From Bacteroidota bacterium (GTDB lineage: Bacteria > Bacteroidota > Bacteroidia > M30B66): a DNA stretch of 7,837 bases. The number at the start of each line of letters is the position of its first letter. The stretch's first letter is position 1. Below the pieces are notes generated by a model. That model had not been told where the DNA came from and did no database searches. It saw only the letters and a program-made list of their open reading frames with translations. Shown piece by piece: positions 6,525 through 7,837 of this stretch. A program made the position numbers and the translations under genes. The stretch covers positions 1-7,837 of the forward strand of contig CANMGM010000105.1 in the NCBI GenBank assembly GCA_947497195.1. Direction: 5' to 3'.

Positions 6525-7768
6525 TACTTTTTCTCCGACTATTTACCGAAAGTTTTCGTTTTGCCTGGATTTCATTGGTCGAAAACAAGTTGCGTACGTT
6601 CTTGTCGCTTCTTGGCATTACCATTGGAATCTTCGCCATAATTTCGGTTTTCACGATGGTCGATTCCATTCGCAATAACATCGACGAAAGCATTTCATCG
6701 CTTGGTGATGATGTGGTTTACGTGCAAAAATGGCCATGGACATTTGGCTCCGATTACCCCTGGTGGAAGTACATGAGCAGGCCTGTTCCAAATCTCGACG
6801 AGCTGGAAGCGATTCGTTCAAAAGCGCAGACGATTAGTGCCGTTGCTTTTTTGGTAGAGGCAAATGTTACCTTTAAATATGGAAGCGCAAGTGCCGAAAA
6901 TGTTAAGATTTCGGGCGTTTCGGAGCAGTACGACCAGATTAAGCGTTTCGAAATTCAACAGGGAAGGTATTTTACTGAAGCCGAAATGCATGCGGGCAGG
7001 GGAGTGGTTGTAATTGGAGCGACGGTAGCAGAAAACCTCTTCGGAAACCGCAATCCCATTGGGAAAACAATTTTTCTGCGTGGCGATAAAGTGAATGTGG
7101 TTGGCGTATTTAAGCGGGAAGGACAAAATCTCATCGATTTCGGTCTCGACAATGCCTCGGTAATTCCCTTGAATTACGCAAGAAGCAGGGTTGATATTCG
7201 CAGTGATGATATGAATCCCTACATCGCGGTTCGAGCCAAAGAAGGTGTTAGCAACCAGGCTTTGCTCGACGAGTTAACCGGAATCATGCGTGCGCAGCGC
7301 CGTTTGCCTCCGCGCGAAGAAGACGATTTTGCATTGAACGAGGCGAAACTCATCTCGAATGGATTTGATCAGTTAATAGGCGTTGTAAACATTGCCGGCG
7401 GATTTATTGGGTTTTTCTCAATTCTTGTGGGTGGTTTCGGCATTGCCAACATCATGTTTGTTTCGGTTAAAGAACGCACCAACATTATCGGCATCCAAAA
7501 ATCGCTGGGCGCGAAAAACTACTTCATCCTCTTCCAGTTTTTGTTTGAGTCGATGCTGTTGTCGATGTTTGGAGGAATCATCGGATTGCTGCTCATTTTT
7601 ATGCTCACGCTAGCCTTATCGGGCGGAATGGACTTTAAGCTGGTATTGAGCGGAACCAATATCTTGCTGGGATTGATTATCTCCGGAACCATCGGATTGG
7701 TTTCGGGCATTGCTCCAGCCATTTCGGCGGCACGGTTAAATCCGGTGGATGCGATACGTTCGAAGTAA
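6521..7768 (+). CDS. MacB/FtsX-type ABC transporter permease
   Basis: This 415-residue inner-membrane protein has the four-helix layout of the MacB family. Transmembrane helix 1 is at about 26-46 (after the amphipathic ENKLRTFLSLLGI), a large periplasmic MacB_PCD-type domain spans about 47-285, and the FtsX domain follows with helices at about 287-314, 335-365 and 380-402. VKERTNIIGIQKSLGAK (316-332) is the conserved cytoplasmic loop that contacts the ATPase, and the end AARLNPVDAIR is typical. Members couple ATP hydrolysis to periplasmic movement rather than moving substrate through the membrane: efflux of drugs or peptides with TolC, or lipoprotein release. The Trp-rich stretch KWPWTFGSDYPWWKYM (70-85) is one I recall from Bacteroidota homologues. 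No ATPase partner is present here, so it must be encoded elsewhere. The start is fixed by AGGAGG and the ATGA overlap with rpe. Confidence 0.93.
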   Translation: MILFLRLFTESFRFAWISLVENKLRTFLSLLGITIGIFAIISVFTMVDSIRNNIDESISSLGDDVVYVQKWPWTFGSDYPWWKYMSRPVPNLDELEAIRSKAQTISAVAFLVEANVTFKYGSASAENVKISGVSEQYDQIKRFEIQQGRYFTEAEMHAGRGVVVIGATVAENLFGNRNPIGKTIFLRGDKVNVVGVFKREGQNLIDFGLDNASVIPLNYARSRVDIRSDDMNPYIAVRAKEGVSNQALLDELTGIMRAQRRLPPREEDDFALNEAKLISNGFDQLIGVVNIAGGFIGFFSILVGGFGIANIMFVSVKERTNIIGIQKSLGAKNYFILFQFLFESMLLSMFGGIIGLLLIFMLTLALSGGMDFKLVLSGTNILLGLIISGTIGLVSGIAPAISAARLNPVDAIRSK

Positions 7769-7794
7769 GGAATCCGATTTTAATCGAAATTAGG

Positions 7795-7826
7795 TTATAC
7801 TTAATTAGGACTTAAGATTACCTTTA
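7795..7826 (+). promoter_or_regulatory. Possible promoter for a gene beyond the window
   Basis: TACCTTTA (7819-7826) matches seven of eight positions of TAnnTTTG when the two free positions are counted, and TTAT (7795-7798) lies 20 bases upstream. The -33 match is poor and the downstream gene is not visible, so this is a weak call. Confidence 0.3.
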
Positions 7827-7837
7827 TTGATTGAGTA

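Noticed and set aside
6818..7126. Antisense open frame of 102 codons opposite the permease
   Set aside because: It lies wholly inside a well-supported gene, has no ribosome binding site or recognisable domain, and its length is expected by chance on the opposite strand.
7769..7800. Small inverted repeat CGAT-TTTA-ATCG after the permease stop
   Set aside because: A four-base-pair stem with no T-run is too weak for a terminator.
1..7837. CRISPR arrays, tRNA or rRNA genes, insertion sequences, attachment sites
   Set aside because: No spaced repeat array, no cloverleaf-like or rRNA-like stretch and no transposase or integrase was seen; genes fill almost all of the window.

Overview
The window looks like chromosomal DNA from a member of the Bacteroidota. 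The evidence is indirect but consistent. Two promoter-like sites fit the Bacteroidota -33/-7 form (TTTG-like box, about 19 bases, TAnnTTTG). Ribosome binding sites are mostly weak or absent. A secreted NUC1 nuclease carries a lipobox, and the MacB-type permease has the Trp-rich loop I associate with Bacteroidota homologues. Genus cannot be told from this sequence.

Layout. (1) Positions 1-39 are the last 12 codons of an unidentified gene; its stop overlaps the GTG start of an isoaspartyl peptidase/L-asparaginase of the Ntn-hydrolase type (36-980). (2) A class I SAM-dependent methyltransferase (938-1819) follows. It is much more AT-rich than its neighbours (about one third G+C in hand-counted lines, against half or more around it), and its true start is unclear. 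(3) A lipoprotein-type DNA/RNA non-specific endonuclease lies on the minus strand (1873-3216), convergent with the methyltransferase. (4) A 191-base divergent intergenic region holds a two-copy direct repeat and a good Bacteroidota promoter. (5) A tightly overlapping three-gene unit follows: a secreted protein of unknown function (3408-4517), an ECF sigma factor (4510-5085) and a single-pass membrane protein that is the likely anti-sigma factor (5082-5834). (6) A second translationally coupled pair follows: ribulose-phosphate 3-epimerase (5871-6524) and a MacB/FtsX-type ABC permease (6521-7768). A promoter-like site sits so close to the epimerase ATG that its mRNA may be leaderless. (7) The last 69 bases are noncoding and may carry a promoter for the next gene.

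How the genes work together. The peptidase would break down isoaspartyl dipeptides and asparagine; if the upstream gene is a cyanophycin enzyme, the pair would be a cyanophycin-use operon, but this cannot be shown here. The nuclease probably digests extracellular nucleic acid. The sigma/anti-sigma pair is a cell-envelope signalling module, and the co-transcribed secreted protein is its best candidate partner. The epimerase (pentose phosphate pathway) and the permease have no obvious functional link beyond coupling. I do not see a clearly new biological system. The least explained part is the 3408-5834 unit, whose first protein carries a TNGxxDTYPLW-type motif that I recall from the soluble part of Bacteroidota DUF2723 membrane proteins.
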